DNA of 64,000 bases from Sphingomonas cannabina (GTDB taxonomy: Bacteria > Pseudomonadota > Alphaproteobacteria > Sphingomonadales > Sphingomonadaceae): the NCBI RefSeq assembly GCF_021391395.1, contig NZ_CP090059.1, forward strand, positions 2,961,001-3,025,000, given 5' to 3'. The translations under genes were made by a program, and so were the position numbers. Below, in pieces: positions 22,222-31,718 of this stretch. Each line of letters opens with the position of its first letter. The first letter of the stretch is position 1. Under the pieces are notes generated by a model that was not told the origin of the DNA, ran no database searches, and saw only the letters and a list, made by a program, of their open reading frames with translations.

Positions 22222-22242
22222 GCGCGCCGTCATGCGGCGCGC
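22222..22242. other. GC hairpin between DUF2946 gene and TonB receptor
   Basis: A perfect 8-bp stem GCGCGCCG / CGGCGCGC with loop TCATG lies in the gap between the two minus-strand genes. No T-run follows, so it is not a textbook terminator. It may attenuate transcription or stabilise mRNA. Confidence 0.4.
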
Positions 22243-22269
22243 GGACGCTGCGATCTCAGTCGATATGGA

Positions 22270-22674
22270 TCAGGCGATGACGGGCGGGCCTTGCGACGGC
22301 GGCCGCAGATGGATGCCGCGCCGGAGGACGGGCGGTACGGGAATGCGGAAGGCGGTCGCGATGATCCACGCGACCGCGATCGCCAGCAGGATCGGATCGG
22401 TCGGCCCCAGCGCCGGCGCCGACAGGCCGGAGAAGGCGCAGGGCATCTCCGCCTTCTTGGGATCGCCCGAATCGTGATCGCCGGGCTTGCCGGGGATGTC
22501 CATCAGGATCGTCTGCGCGCCGCCCTGGCCGTTGCAGAGCTGGACCACGATCGAGCCGTTCGACAGGCCGGGCATGAAGCCGGCGGGCACCAGCAGCTTC
22601 ATCAGCAACGCCGCGCCGACCAGCCACAGCGCGAGCCGGCGATGACGAAGGAAATGGAGGCGAAGCGCGTGCAC
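22270..22674 (-). CDS. DUF2946 family protein
   Basis: The 134-residue protein has an N-terminal hydrophobic helix (LALWLVGAALLMKLLVPAGFMPG), a Cys-containing loop (VVQLCNGQGGAQTI, later KAEMPCAFSGL) and a second helix (PILLAIAVAWIIATAF). This arrangement matches DUF2946, a family frequently found beside copper-related TonB receptors. The start is GTG 22672-22674. A GGGAG lies upstream at loose spacing. The two separated Cys residues and the His/Asp-rich stretch DHDSGDPKK could bind a metal ion. The gene precedes a TonB receptor and a PepSY protein on the same strand, so the three probably act together in metal handling. Confidence 0.8.
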   Translation of the reverse strand: MHALRLHFLRHRRLALWLVGAALLMKLLVPAGFMPGLSNGSIVVQLCNGQGGAQTILMDIPGKPGDHDSGDPKKAEMPCAFSGLSAPALGPTDPILLAIAVAWIIATAFRIPVPPVLRRGIHLRPPSQGPPVIA

Positions 22675-22705
22675 GCGGCGCCCTTACTCCCGCAAAACCG
22701 GCCTG

Positions 22706-23452
22706 TCACCGGGCGCGGCGCATCTCCGGAAAAATCAGCCGCGCCTCCGGCACCAGCCATTCGTCGCCACGCACGCGCAGGCCTGGGCGGGACACCGGCG
22801 GCCGCTCGAGCGATGCGAGCTGCTGCTGCGGCGGCGCGGCGCGCGGCGTGAAGGTGACCGCCACATAGTCCGGCGAGGACTGGAGCTCGTCGATCCGCGC
22901 GATGATCACCGGAATCTCGCGATCCCGGCTCGGCACCGACCATTCGCCGTTCACGATCGCCACCGCCCCGCCGATCCTGGTCGCATCGAAGAGCAGCTGG
23001 GCGAAGGCCCGCGGCAGGCGGATGCAGCCGTGGCTCGCGGGATAGCCGGGATTGTGCCCGGCATGGAGCGCGATGCCGCCCCAGGTCAGCCGCTGCATGA
23101 ACGGCATCGGCGCGTTCGAATAGAGGTTGGAGCGATGGAACACCCGCTTCTGCAGGATGGTGAAGGTTCCCGCCGGCGTACGGTGGCCGGCGGTGCCGGT
23201 CGATGCGCTGGCGACGCCGATCAGCACCTCTCCCCGAAAGACATAGACGGCCTGGAGCGGCAGGCTCACCACCACCGAGACCTCGCCCGCGTCCGGACCG
23301 GGATCGCGCCAGAGATACTGGCCGGGCTTCAGCGCCAGCGCCGCCTGTTCCAGCGAAACGGCATCCTCGCGCGCGAACGCAGCCGGTGCGGCCGCGGCGA
23401 GCATCAGCCCCAGCGCTGCAACAGCCGCCTTCCCCCAACCCCTTGGATTCAT
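22706..23452 (-). CDS. L,D-transpeptidase (YkuD domain), periplasmic
   Basis: The 248-residue protein has a signal peptide (AAVAALGLMLAAAAPAAFA) and a YkuD catalytic domain. The active-site signature is IALHAGHNPGYPASHGCIRL, with His and the nucleophilic Cys in SHGCIRLP. Members form 3-3 crosslinks in peptidoglycan or attach proteins to it. A C-terminal tail rich in Pro/Arg follows the domain. The gene is divergent from a second, different L,D-transpeptidase-like gene at 23660. ATG 23450-23452 is followed directly by a basic n-region and the hydrophobic core, supporting the start. Confidence 0.92.
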   Translation of the reverse strand: MNPRGWGKAAVAALGLMLAAAAPAAFAREDAVSLEQAALALKPGQYLWRDPGPDAGEVSVVVSLPLQAVYVFRGEVLIGVASASTGTAGHRTPAGTFTILQKRVFHRSNLYSNAPMPFMQRLTWGGIALHAGHNPGYPASHGCIRLPRAFAQLLFDATRIGGAVAIVNGEWSVPSRDREIPVIIARIDELQSSPDYVAVTFTPRAAPPQQQLASLERPPVSRPGLRVRGDEWLVPEARLIFPEMRRAR

Positions 23453-23659
23453 GCGCGACTCCCGACATGCCGATCTGCTCCTGATCTAATATCGGACAGC
23501 GACTGCGGATGCGAGAGGCGCACGTCCCGAATTGGAGCAGCACTGCGGATCGGCTGCGCCGGAACGAGCCGGCCGGGCGGCGGGAGCGCGGCGCCCGTTT
23601 ACTGGAAACTAGCGTTTCCGGCCCTATATCTGCTAAGAGGGGCATAGCTGAGGACGCGA
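23453..23659. promoter_or_regulatory. Divergent promoter region of two L,D-transpeptidase genes
   Basis: This 207-bp gap between divergent genes contains a perfect palindromic stem GGAAACTAGCGTTTCC at 23604-23619 just before an AT-rich CCTATATCTG segment. The palindrome could be an operator or part of a promoter for the rightward gene. This is an inference only. Confidence 0.35.
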
Positions 23660-24367
23660 ATGAATGACGTGTTTGAGCGCACGCCGTCGCGGCGCGCGTT
23701 CGTAAAATCAGTGTTGGTGACCGGTGCCGCGCTTGCGGTGCCCGGCTGTGCGCAGCAGGCGATCGAGGTCGCCAGCGCGCCATCGGCGGCGCCCCCGCCT
23801 CCCCCGCCCTATGTTCCGCCCCCCGCTCCGGCGGCTGCGGAACCGCGCCGGCCGCTCGGCATCCGCAAGGAGCTGGTCGACCGCGCGCTGGCCGCACTCG
23901 ACCGTCACGGCGACACGATCAAGAAGCGCGACCGCATCGCGATCGCCGATTTCTCGGCGCCGTCGCACCTGTCGCGCTTCCACATCGTCAATCTCGGGAC
24001 CGGCGGCACCGCCTCCTATCTCGTCGCGCACGGCATCGGATCGGACCCGGCGCATACCGGCTGGCTGCAACGCTTCTCGAACGAGCCGGACTCTGAGGCG
24101 TCGTGCGAGGGCGCGTTCCTCACCTCCGACTATTATGTCGGCGTCCACGGGCGCTCGCAGCGGCTGATCGGGCTCGATCCGACCAACTCGAACGCGCTGG
24201 ACCGCGCGATTGTGGTCCATGGCGCCTGGTATGCCAATCGCGACATGCTCTCGACGCACGGCAAGCTCGGCCGCAGCCAGGGCTGCTTCGCGGTCGGCGA
24301 GGCCGAGCTGGCGATGGTGTTCGACCGCCTGGGCGAAGGCCGGATGATCTACGCGGCCAAGATTTGA
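23660..24367 (+). CDS. Murein L,D-transpeptidase catalytic-domain protein (YkuD_2 family)
   Basis: The 235-residue protein begins with SRRAFVKSVLVTGAALAVPGC, a Tat-like signal with a possible lipoprotein Cys, then a long Ala/Pro linker (residues 38-65). The catalytic part follows the PF13645 pattern: IAIADFSAPSHLSRFHIVNL, YLVAHGIGSD, GAFLTSDYYVGVHGRSQRLIGLD, AIVVHGAWYANRDML and GRSQGCFAV, where Cys in SQGCF is the presumed nucleophile. Such proteins are predicted to modify peptidoglycan, but few are studied. ATG 23660 follows GAGGACG. It is divergent from the classical YkuD gene, so the two may be co-regulated. Confidence 0.87.
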   Translation: MNDVFERTPSRRAFVKSVLVTGAALAVPGCAQQAIEVASAPSAAPPPPPPYVPPPAPAAAEPRRPLGIRKELVDRALAALDRHGDTIKKRDRIAIADFSAPSHLSRFHIVNLGTGGTASYLVAHGIGSDPAHTGWLQRFSNEPDSEASCEGAFLTSDYYVGVHGRSQRLIGLDPTNSNALDRAIVVHGAWYANRDMLSTHGKLGRSQGCFAVGEAELAMVFDRLGEGRMIYAAKI

Positions 24368-24426
24368 CCGCCGTTTCCCGTCCCGGGATCATTGCCCGCC
24401 ACAGCGGACACCTCTAAGTCGGTGGC

Positions 24427-24933
24427 ATGGCTGCCGAAACGCTCTCCCCCGTCCTGCCGGATGACATCGACGCCGCCGCGCGGCGGGTGCTCAAGAAGGC
24501 GTGCGACGCGGAGTTGAGCCTGACCGCCGCCGAGAGCTGCACCGGCGGGATGCTCGCCTCACTGCTGACCGATGTCGAAGGCGTGAGCAGCGCGTTCGAG
24601 CGCGGCTTCGTGGTCTATTCGGTCGACGCCAAGTGCGAGCTGCTCCACATCGCGCGTGACACGGTCGAGCAATGCGGCGCGGTCAGCGAGGAGGTGGCGG
24701 TGGCGATGGCCGAGGGCGCGCTCCAGGCGAGCCATGCCGATATCGCGCTGTCGATCACCGGCTTCGCCGGCCCCGGCGATCCCGGTGACGAGCCCGGCCT
24801 CGTCCACTTCGCCTGCGCGCGCCAGGGACGCGAGACTGCGCATCGTGAGGAGCATTTCGGCGATATCGGACGCGGCGGCGTCCGCATCGCGTGTATGCGT
24901 GTCGCGCTGGAGATGATCGAGGCGATGCTGTGA
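24427..24933 (+). CDS. pncC: NMN amidohydrolase (CinA C-terminal domain, PncC-like)
   Basis: The 168-residue single-domain CinA-C protein is predicted to deamidate nicotinamide mononucleotide to nicotinate mononucleotide. Signature segments are [19 protein letters not shown] (with the catalytic Ser), [20 protein letters not shown] and [20 protein letters not shown]. Its last four bases (GTGA) overlap the GTG start of the NAD synthetase gene, so the two are translationally coupled. That pairing makes biochemical sense: the product feeds the deamidated route that NadE completes. Stand-alone CinA-C proteins are often annotated as competence/damage-inducible proteins. The NAD role is favoured here by the partner. 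Confidence 0.92.
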   Translation: MAAETLSPVLPDDIDAAARRVLKKACDAELSLTAAESCTGGMLASLLTDVEGVSSAFERGFVVYSVDAKCELLHIARDTVEQCGAVSEEVAVAMAEGALQASHADIALSITGFAGPGDPGDEPGLVHFACARQGRETAHREEHFGDIGRGGVRIACMRVALEMIEAML

Positions 24934-26978
24934 CCCACCCCTTCTACTCGCTCGATGCCCAGGGCATGGTCCGCGTCGGCGCCTGCACGCCGCTCGGCAC
25001 CGTCGGCGATCCCGCGGCCAATGCCGAAGCCACCGTCGCGCTGCTGCGTCAGGGGCATGAGGCCGGCGCCGACCTGCTGGTGTTCCCGGAGCTCAACCTC
25101 TCCTCCTACGCCATCGACGATCTCCACCTGCAGGACGCGCTAGCCGCGGCGACCGAACAGGCGATCGCCGCCGTCGCCTCGGCGAGCGAAACGATGCGGC
25201 CGCTGCTGCTGGTCGGCGCGGCGATCCGCCGCAATGGGCGGCTCTACAATTGCGCGGTGGCGATCCACCGCGGACGCATCCTCGGCGTGGTGCCCAAGAG
25301 CTATCTGCCCAACTACCGCGAATATTACGAGAAGCGCTGGTTCGCGCCGGGCATCGGCCTCACCGGCCTCGCGATCGAGCTCGCCGGCCAGACGGTGCCG
25401 TTCGGCACCGACCTGATCTTCGCCGCCAACGACCTGCCCGACTTCATCGTCCATGCCGAGATCTGCGAGGATTACTGGGCCCCCGCCCCGCCCTCGATCG
25501 ACGGCGCGCTGGCGGGCGCGACGATCCTCGCCAATCTGTCCGCCTCCAACATCATCATCGGCAAGGCACGCGAGCGGGCGCTGCTGTGCGCGTCGCAGTC
25601 GATGCGGCTCGCCGCCGCCTATGTCTTCTCGGCAAGCGGACCGGGCGAGAGCACCACCGATCTCGCCTGGGACGGCCAGGGCCTGATCGTCGAGCTCGGC
25701 GAGATGCTCGCCGAGGGCGAACGCTTCGACCTCGCCAGCGAGATCGTGATCGCCGACGTCGACGTGCAGCGCCTCCGGCTCGAACGGATGCGGACCGGCA
25801 CCTTCAACGATACCGCCGCCGCGCGCGGCCACCCGGAGACGCGCTTCCGCCGCATCGGCTTCGCGCACAAGCCAGATTTCTCCGACCGCGGATTGGTCCG
25901 CAGTCTCAGGCGCTTCCCCTTCGTTCCCAACACGCCGTCGAAGCTCGACGAGGATTGCTACGAGGCGTTCAACATCCAGGTCGAGGGCCTGCGCAAGCGC
26001 CTCGCCACCACCGGCTCGAAGCATCTGGTCATCGGCGTGTCGGGCGGGCTCGATTCGACCCATGCGCTGATCGTCGCCGCCAAGGCGTTTGACCGCATGG
26101 GCAAGCCGCGCTCGGACATCCTCGGCTTCACCCTGCCAGGCTTCGCCACCGGCGAGGCGACCAAGGGCAATGCCTGGGCACTGATGCGCGCGCTCGGCGT
26201 CACCGGCGAGGAGATCGACATCCGCCCCGCCGCGCGGCAGATGCTGGCCGACATGGGCCACCCCTTCGCCAAGGGCGAGCCGGTCTACGACGTCACCTTC
26301 GAGAATGTCCAGGCGGGCCTCAGGACCGACTATCTGTTCCGCCTCGCCAACCAGCGGCAGGGCTTCGTGCTCGGCACCGGCGACCTGTCCGAGCTCGCGC
26401 TCGGCTGGTGCACCTATGGCGTCGGCGACCATATGAGCCATTACGGCGTCAACGGCGCGGTGCCGAAGACGCTGATCCAGTATCTCATCCGCTGGGCCGT
26501 CCAGTCGGGCCAGTTCGACGACATGACCAACCAGGTGCTCGAGGCGATCCTGGGCACCGAGATCTCGCCCGAGCTGGTGCCGGCCGACGAGAACGGTGCC
26601 ATCCAGAGCACCGAAAGCATGGTCGGGCCCTACGAGCTGCACGACTTTTTCCTGCACTATATCGTCCGCTACGGCCTGCGGCCGTCGAAGGTCGCCTTCC
26701 TCGCCTGGCACGCCTGGAAGGACGCCGCCGCCGGTCGCTGGCCGCAGGGCTTTCCCGAGGACGGCAAGCACCAGTACGACCTCGCCACCATCGCGAAGTG
26801 GCTGGAGGCGTTCCTGCGCCGCTTCTTCGCGACCACCCAGTTCAAGCGCTCGGCGCTGCCCAATGGGCCCAAGGTCTCAGGCGGCGGCGCGCTGTCCCCG
26901 CGCGGCGACTGGCGCGCCCCTTCGGATGGAACGGCAACGGTGTGGCTCGAAGAGCTCAGGCGCAATCTTCCCGCCTGA
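24930..26978 (+). CDS. nadE: Glutamine-hydrolysing NAD+ synthetase
   Basis: The 682-residue enzyme makes NAD+ from nicotinate adenine dinucleotide using glutamine. The N-terminal nitrilase domain has the Glu of [12 protein letters not shown], the Lys of [14 protein letters not shown] and the nucleophilic Cys of HAEICEDYW. The C-terminal synthetase domain has the ATP-pyrophosphatase loop [28 protein letters not shown] and a final [21 protein letters not shown] chose GTG 24930-24932, which overlaps the pncC stop. An upstream start in frame at 24891 would overlap pncC heavily. Length is normal for the long, glutamine-dependent form. Confidence 0.96.
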   Translation: MTHPFYSLDAQGMVRVGACTPLGTVGDPAANAEATVALLRQGHEAGADLLVFPELNLSSYAIDDLHLQDALAAATEQAIAAVASASETMRPLLLVGAAIRRNGRLYNCAVAIHRGRILGVVPKSYLPNYREYYEKRWFAPGIGLTGLAIELAGQTVPFGTDLIFAANDLPDFIVHAEICEDYWAPAPPSIDGALAGATILANLSASNIIIGKARERALLCASQSMRLAAAYVFSASGPGESTTDLAWDGQGLIVELGEMLAEGERFDLASEIVIADVDVQRLRLERMRTGTFNDTAAARGHPETRFRRIGFAHKPDFSDRGLVRSLRRFPFVPNTPSKLDEDCYEAFNIQVEGLRKRLATTGSKHLVIGVSGGLDSTHALIVAAKAFDRMGKPRSDILGFTLPGFATGEATKGNAWALMRALGVTGEEIDIRPAARQMLADMGHPFAKGEPVYDVTFENVQAGLRTDYLFRLANQRQGFVLGTGDLSELALGWCTYGVGDHMSHYGVNGAVPKTLIQYLIRWAVQSGQFDDMTNQVLEAILGTEISPELVPADENGAIQSTESMVGPYELHDFFLHYIVRYGLRPSKVAFLAWHAWKDAAAGRWPQGFPEDGKHQYDLATIAKWLEAFLRRFFATTQFKRSALPNGPKVSGGGALSPRGDWRAPSDGTATVWLEELRRNLPA

Positions 26979-27042
26979 CCGCCCCTTGCGCACCGCAGCA
27001 TCCGTCCCCTAGGCTCGCAGGATCAACGGGGGTTAGCGACCT

Positions 27043-28466
<1,424 letters not shown>

Positions 28467-28470
<4 letters not shown>

Positions 28471-29759
28471 AGCGCTTCCTCCTCCTCTCCGCGGCCGCCC
28501 TGCTCGCTAGCCCTGCCGCGGCGCAGACGATCGCGATTACCGGCGGCACCGTCGCGATCGGCGACGGCTCTGCTCCGGTCGAGAACGGCACGGTCGTGAT
28601 CCGCGACGGGCGCATCGTCGCCGCCGGCGCAGGCGTGGCGGTGCCGGCCGGGGCGACGGTGGTCGACGCCAAAGGCAAGTGGATCGCCGCCGGCATGGTC
28701 GCGGGGCTCAGCGGCCTCGGCCTGCTCGACGCGGGCGGGATCGGCGAGAGCAACGACAGCGCCTCGCGCGGATCGCCGTTCAAGGCGGCGATCGACGTGT
28801 CGGTGGCGATCAATCCCAATGCGGCGATGGTCGGCAACGAGCGCGCCGGCGGCGTCACCCGCGCGATCGTCGCGCCCGATGCCGGCGGCTCGATCTTCGC
28901 GGGCCAGGGCGCGGTGATCGATCTCGGCGCCGACCCCGATCCGCTGACGAGGGCGCGCGCCTTCCAATATGTCGAGCTCGGCGAAGGCGGCGCGGCGCAG
29001 GCGGGCGGCAGCCGGCCGGCGGCCTATGTCGGCCTCCACGATGCGCTCGCGCAGGCCGAGGACTATCGCCGCAATCCGGCGGGCTTCGACGGCCGCAGCC
29101 GCGACGCGCTGCTCACCCGCGCCGACGCGCAGGCGCTGCTGCAGGTGCTCGACGGCGCCATGCCGCTGCTCGTCCATGTCGAGCGCGCGAGCGACATCCG
29201 CACCGTGCTCGCGCTGCCGAAACGTTATCCCAAGCTCCGCCTGGTGCTGGTCGGCGCGGCGGAGGGCTGGATGGTCGCACGCGAGATCGCGGCGGCCAGG
29301 GTGCCGGTGATCGCCTCCGCGCTCGCCGACCTGCCCGCGTCGTTCGAATCGCTGGCAGCGACCGAAAGCAACGTCGGCCGCCTCACCCAGGCCGGCGCGA
29401 CCGTCGGCATCCTGTCGCAGGGCAATGGGGGCGAACACACCCTCAAGCAATTCGCCGGCAACCTCGTCGCGATCACCAAGGTGCCGGGCGCGACCGGCCT
29501 CGACTGGGGCAAGGCGTTCGCCACCATTACCTCAAGGCCGGCGGCCGCGCTGGGGCTGGACGGCGAGATCGGCTCGCTTCGGCCTGGCCGGCGTGCCGAC
29601 GTGGTGCTGTGGGACGGCGACCCGCTCGAGCTCTCCTCGATGCCCGTGGCGGTGTGGATCGACGGCCAGCAGCAGCCGCTGGATTCCCGCCAGCGCAAGC
29701 TCAGGAACCGCTACCTGACGCCGACCGAGGGCAGCCTGCCCAAGGCCTACGAGCGTTGA
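28467..29759 (+). CDS. Amidohydrolase-like protein, apparently missing the HxH metal ligands
   Basis: The 430-residue protein has a Sec signal (FLLLSAAALLASPAAAQ) and the same fold as its upstream neighbour: ITGGTVAIGDGSAPVENGTVVIRDGRIVAAG at the N-terminus and ALGLDGEIGSLRPGRRADVVLWDGDPLELSS at the C-terminus. Where active members have PG-ID-H-H it reads WIAAGMVAGLSGLGLLDAGG, so the first two metal-binding histidines are absent. Few other histidines remain in the barrel. It starts at ATG 28467, overlapping the previous stop by four bases. It may be a non-catalytic partner of the upstream enzyme or use a different site. Paired amidohydrolases of this kind recur in related bacteria as far as I recall. 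Confidence 0.87.
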
Positions 29760-29828
29760 CGCCCTGGGCTGTGCCGACGTTCAGCAAGACGGGCTGACAT
29801 TCAAGGGTGTTCACGCGAGCCCCTTTAA

Positions 29829-29928
29829 GCCCCTCCCCTTCAGGGGAGGGGTTGGGGTGGGGCGTATCCACGGGCGAATAGCTTGCGGCACTGCCCCACC
29901 CCCAACCCCTCCCCTGAAGGGGAGGGGC
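29829..29928. repeat. GC-rich palindromic intergenic element (CCCCTCCCC family)
   Basis: Two long inverted arms (29829-29862 and 29894-29928) each contain an inner hairpin CCCCTCCCCTTCAGGGGAGG. They flank a 31-bp centre. The structure is REP/BIME-like but differs in sequence from the four GTCACCCCGG elements. It sits in the 636-bp gene-free stretch 29760-30395. Confidence 0.85.
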
Positions 29929-29990
29929 TAATTCGCTGGATGTCGATCGGCCCCATTCCGCGCCGGCGGGTAGCCTCCAGCCCGCCACCG

Positions 29991-30373
29991 CCGCTTGCAA
30001 TGTAGGATTTCGCCTGCTTGGCTCGCCCGGTCCGAGCCGCGCAAGCATCGGTCTGCTCTTTGATCCCGTCGATCTTATCCATACCACGTCACCGCCGCGC
30101 CAATGTCGTGTCGCCGTCGCGCGGGTGTTACGTTGTCGTTGCGTGAGTGTCGCGTCACCGTCGCGCCGGTGTCGCGTCGTCGTTGCGTCCACGTCGCCTA
30201 TCTGTCGCATCCATGTAGCTTCAGAGCGGACCGGTTCGCGCACACACGCCCCGAGTCAATTTAGTCAACATTTTCGGGTGTCCTGATACCCGCGGCGCCA
30301 TCCGGATCGGGGGCCGTTCTACCCGTGACTTTCGTGACCTTCGACGGTTTTCCGCGGGTTTCCGGCGCCTGCC
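29991..30373 (+). repeat. Long dispersed intergenic element, copy A
   Basis: This stretch is repeated in inverted orientation at 61290-61618. Three blocks are conserved: 29991-30028 (38 identical bases, containing GCAATGTAGGATTTCGCCTG), 30253-30277 (containing TTAGTCAACATTTTCGG) and 30326-30347 (22 identical bases, containing CTTTCGTGACCTTCGACGG). Between the first two lies a tandem array. No convincing protein is encoded, because the frames differ between copies and the array period is not a multiple of three. The function is unknown. Confidence 0.85.
30084..30215 (+). repeat. Degenerate tandem array, 6 x 22 bp (12 x 11 bp)
   Basis: Six consecutive 22-bp units fill exactly 132 bp. Each unit splits into two 11-bp halves of the type TCGCGTCACCG and TCGCGCCGGTG. 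Unit boundaries fall at 30084, 30106, 30128, 30150, 30172 and 30194. The second copy of the host element has four such units. The period is close to one helical turn per 11-bp half. Confidence 0.82.
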
Positions 30374-30395
30374 CTAACGCCCTGCCGTCGCTGCT

Positions 30396-31568
30396 TCAGT
30401 CGATGGCGGCTGCGGCAACCGGCACCGTCGCGGCCGGCGCCTGAACCGGCTCCGCCTCGCGCCGCGGCTTCGCTTTCCATAGGCTCTTGAGCTTCAGGAA
30501 CGGCTGCTCGACGACATAATAGGAAAGCACCGCGCAGACGAAGGTGATCGCGACGTACATCAGCCCGTGCACCGGATCGTGGTATTTCTTCGCCGGATCG
30601 ACGAACCACGCCGCCGCGCCGTGCCAGATGTAGAGCGAGTAGCTGATCCGGCCGACCCATGCGACCGGCGCGAGATTGAACACGGTCTGGAGCGGCGCCG
30701 CACGCTGCCCGAACACGACGTTCGCGACGAGTAGCAGGCAGGCGACACCGCGCATCGTGTAGCGGATCGTGTCCTTGAAATAGGGATCGCGGAACACGTA
30801 GCTCAGCAGCAGGATCACGCCCCCGGCGATCAGCGCGCGGTTGCTGCTGAGGATCGCGATCAGCCGCTGCGCCTGCGCTGTCTCGCAGATCACCGCGAGC
30901 AGCACGCCCCAGGCGATCGAATCGAACCGCGTCTCCGACAGGCGGTAGATGATGTCCGTGTCGAGGAACTCGGGATGCAGGCCGAGATAAAGGAACCGCA
31001 GCAGGAACGGCACGACGCACATCGCCGCCGCGAACATCAGCATCGGCCGTACCCGCGCCGCGACCATCAGGATCACGAACGGCATGATGAAGTAGAAATG
31101 CTCCTCGACCGCCAGCGACCACAAAGTGCCGATCGGCAGGATGCGCGGCGTGCCCGTCCACTCCTGCCAGGAGCAGAGATAGTTGACGAAGTAGAGGAAC
31201 ACCGACGCCGGCTCGATCACAGGGAACGCGATGCCGCGCGCCCAGGCCAGCGCCATGATCACGGCCATATAGGCGATCAGCACCGGATAGAGCCGCAGCA
31301 GGCGGCGGAAGTAGAAATAGCCGATCGCCACCTCGCCGTCGCGCTTGGCCTCGGCAAAGAACAGCCGCGTGATCAGGAACCCGCTGATGACGAAGAAGAT
31401 ATAGACGCCGAGCGAGGAGAAGCCGCCCATCTCCCCCATGAAGAAATGGCCGACGATGACGATCGCGATGCTGAGCGCGCGCAGCCCGTCGAGGCCGGGG
31501 ATGAAGCCGGAGCCGCTGCGGATGCGATCGGGGCCGAGATGCGGGGCTTCCGCAGGAAGGATCTGCAT
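30396..31568 (-). CDS. Acyltransferase-3 family membrane protein
   Basis: The 390-residue inner-membrane O-acyltransferase (PF01757) has about ten transmembrane helices. It has the family's N-terminal signature FIPGLDGLRALSIAIVIVGHFF with the catalytic-type His in VIVGHFF, the segment GVYIFFVISGFLITRLFF, and FRRLLRLYPVLIAY. LWSLAVEEHFYFIMPF and RISYSLYIWHGAAAWF also match. Members acylate sugars in exopolysaccharide, O-antigen or glycans. I chose ATG 31566-31568 because AAGGAG (complement of 31576-31581) is seven bases upstream. A GTG at 31584-31586 lies before that site. The C-terminal 35 residues are Ala/Pro-rich and cytoplasmic. It stands alone between a repeat region and a TonB receptor. 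Confidence 0.9.
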   Translation of the reverse strand: MQILPAEAPHLGPDRIRSGSGFIPGLDGLRALSIAIVIVGHFFMGEMGGFSSLGVYIFFVISGFLITRLFFAEAKRDGEVAIGYFYFRRLLRLYPVLIAYMAVIMALAWARGIAFPVIEPASVFLYFVNYLCSWQEWTGTPRILPIGTLWSLAVEEHFYFIMPFVILMVAARVRPMLMFAAAMCVVPFLLRFLYLGLHPEFLDTDIIYRLSETRFDSIAWGVLLAVICETAQAQRLIAILSSNRALIAGGVILLLSYVFRDPYFKDTIRYTMRGVACLLLVANVVFGQRAAPLQTVFNLAPVAWVGRISYSLYIWHGAAAWFVDPAKKYHDPVHGLMYVAITFVCAVLSYYVVEQPFLKLKSLWKAKPRREAEPVQAPAATVPVAAAAID

Positions 31569-31718
31569 CCCGACGCTCCTTTTCACTCGACACGATCGCC
31601 TACGGGCAGCGGCTCATATTGCTGCAAGCGCGAACAGCCGGACGTTGAAAGCGGCGACGTCAAGCCGTCAAGGCGAAGCGCCCAGTCGATGCGACGAGCC
31701 GCGACATTCCCGCGATGT

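Noticed and set aside
30084..30215. The tandem array as a CRISPR locus
   Set aside because: Units are contiguous 22-mers with no spacers, they are degenerate, and no cas gene is present.
29840..30243. Minus-strand open frames in the repeat region
   Set aside because: They run through palindromes and the 22-bp array, and the frame is not kept in the second copy of the element.
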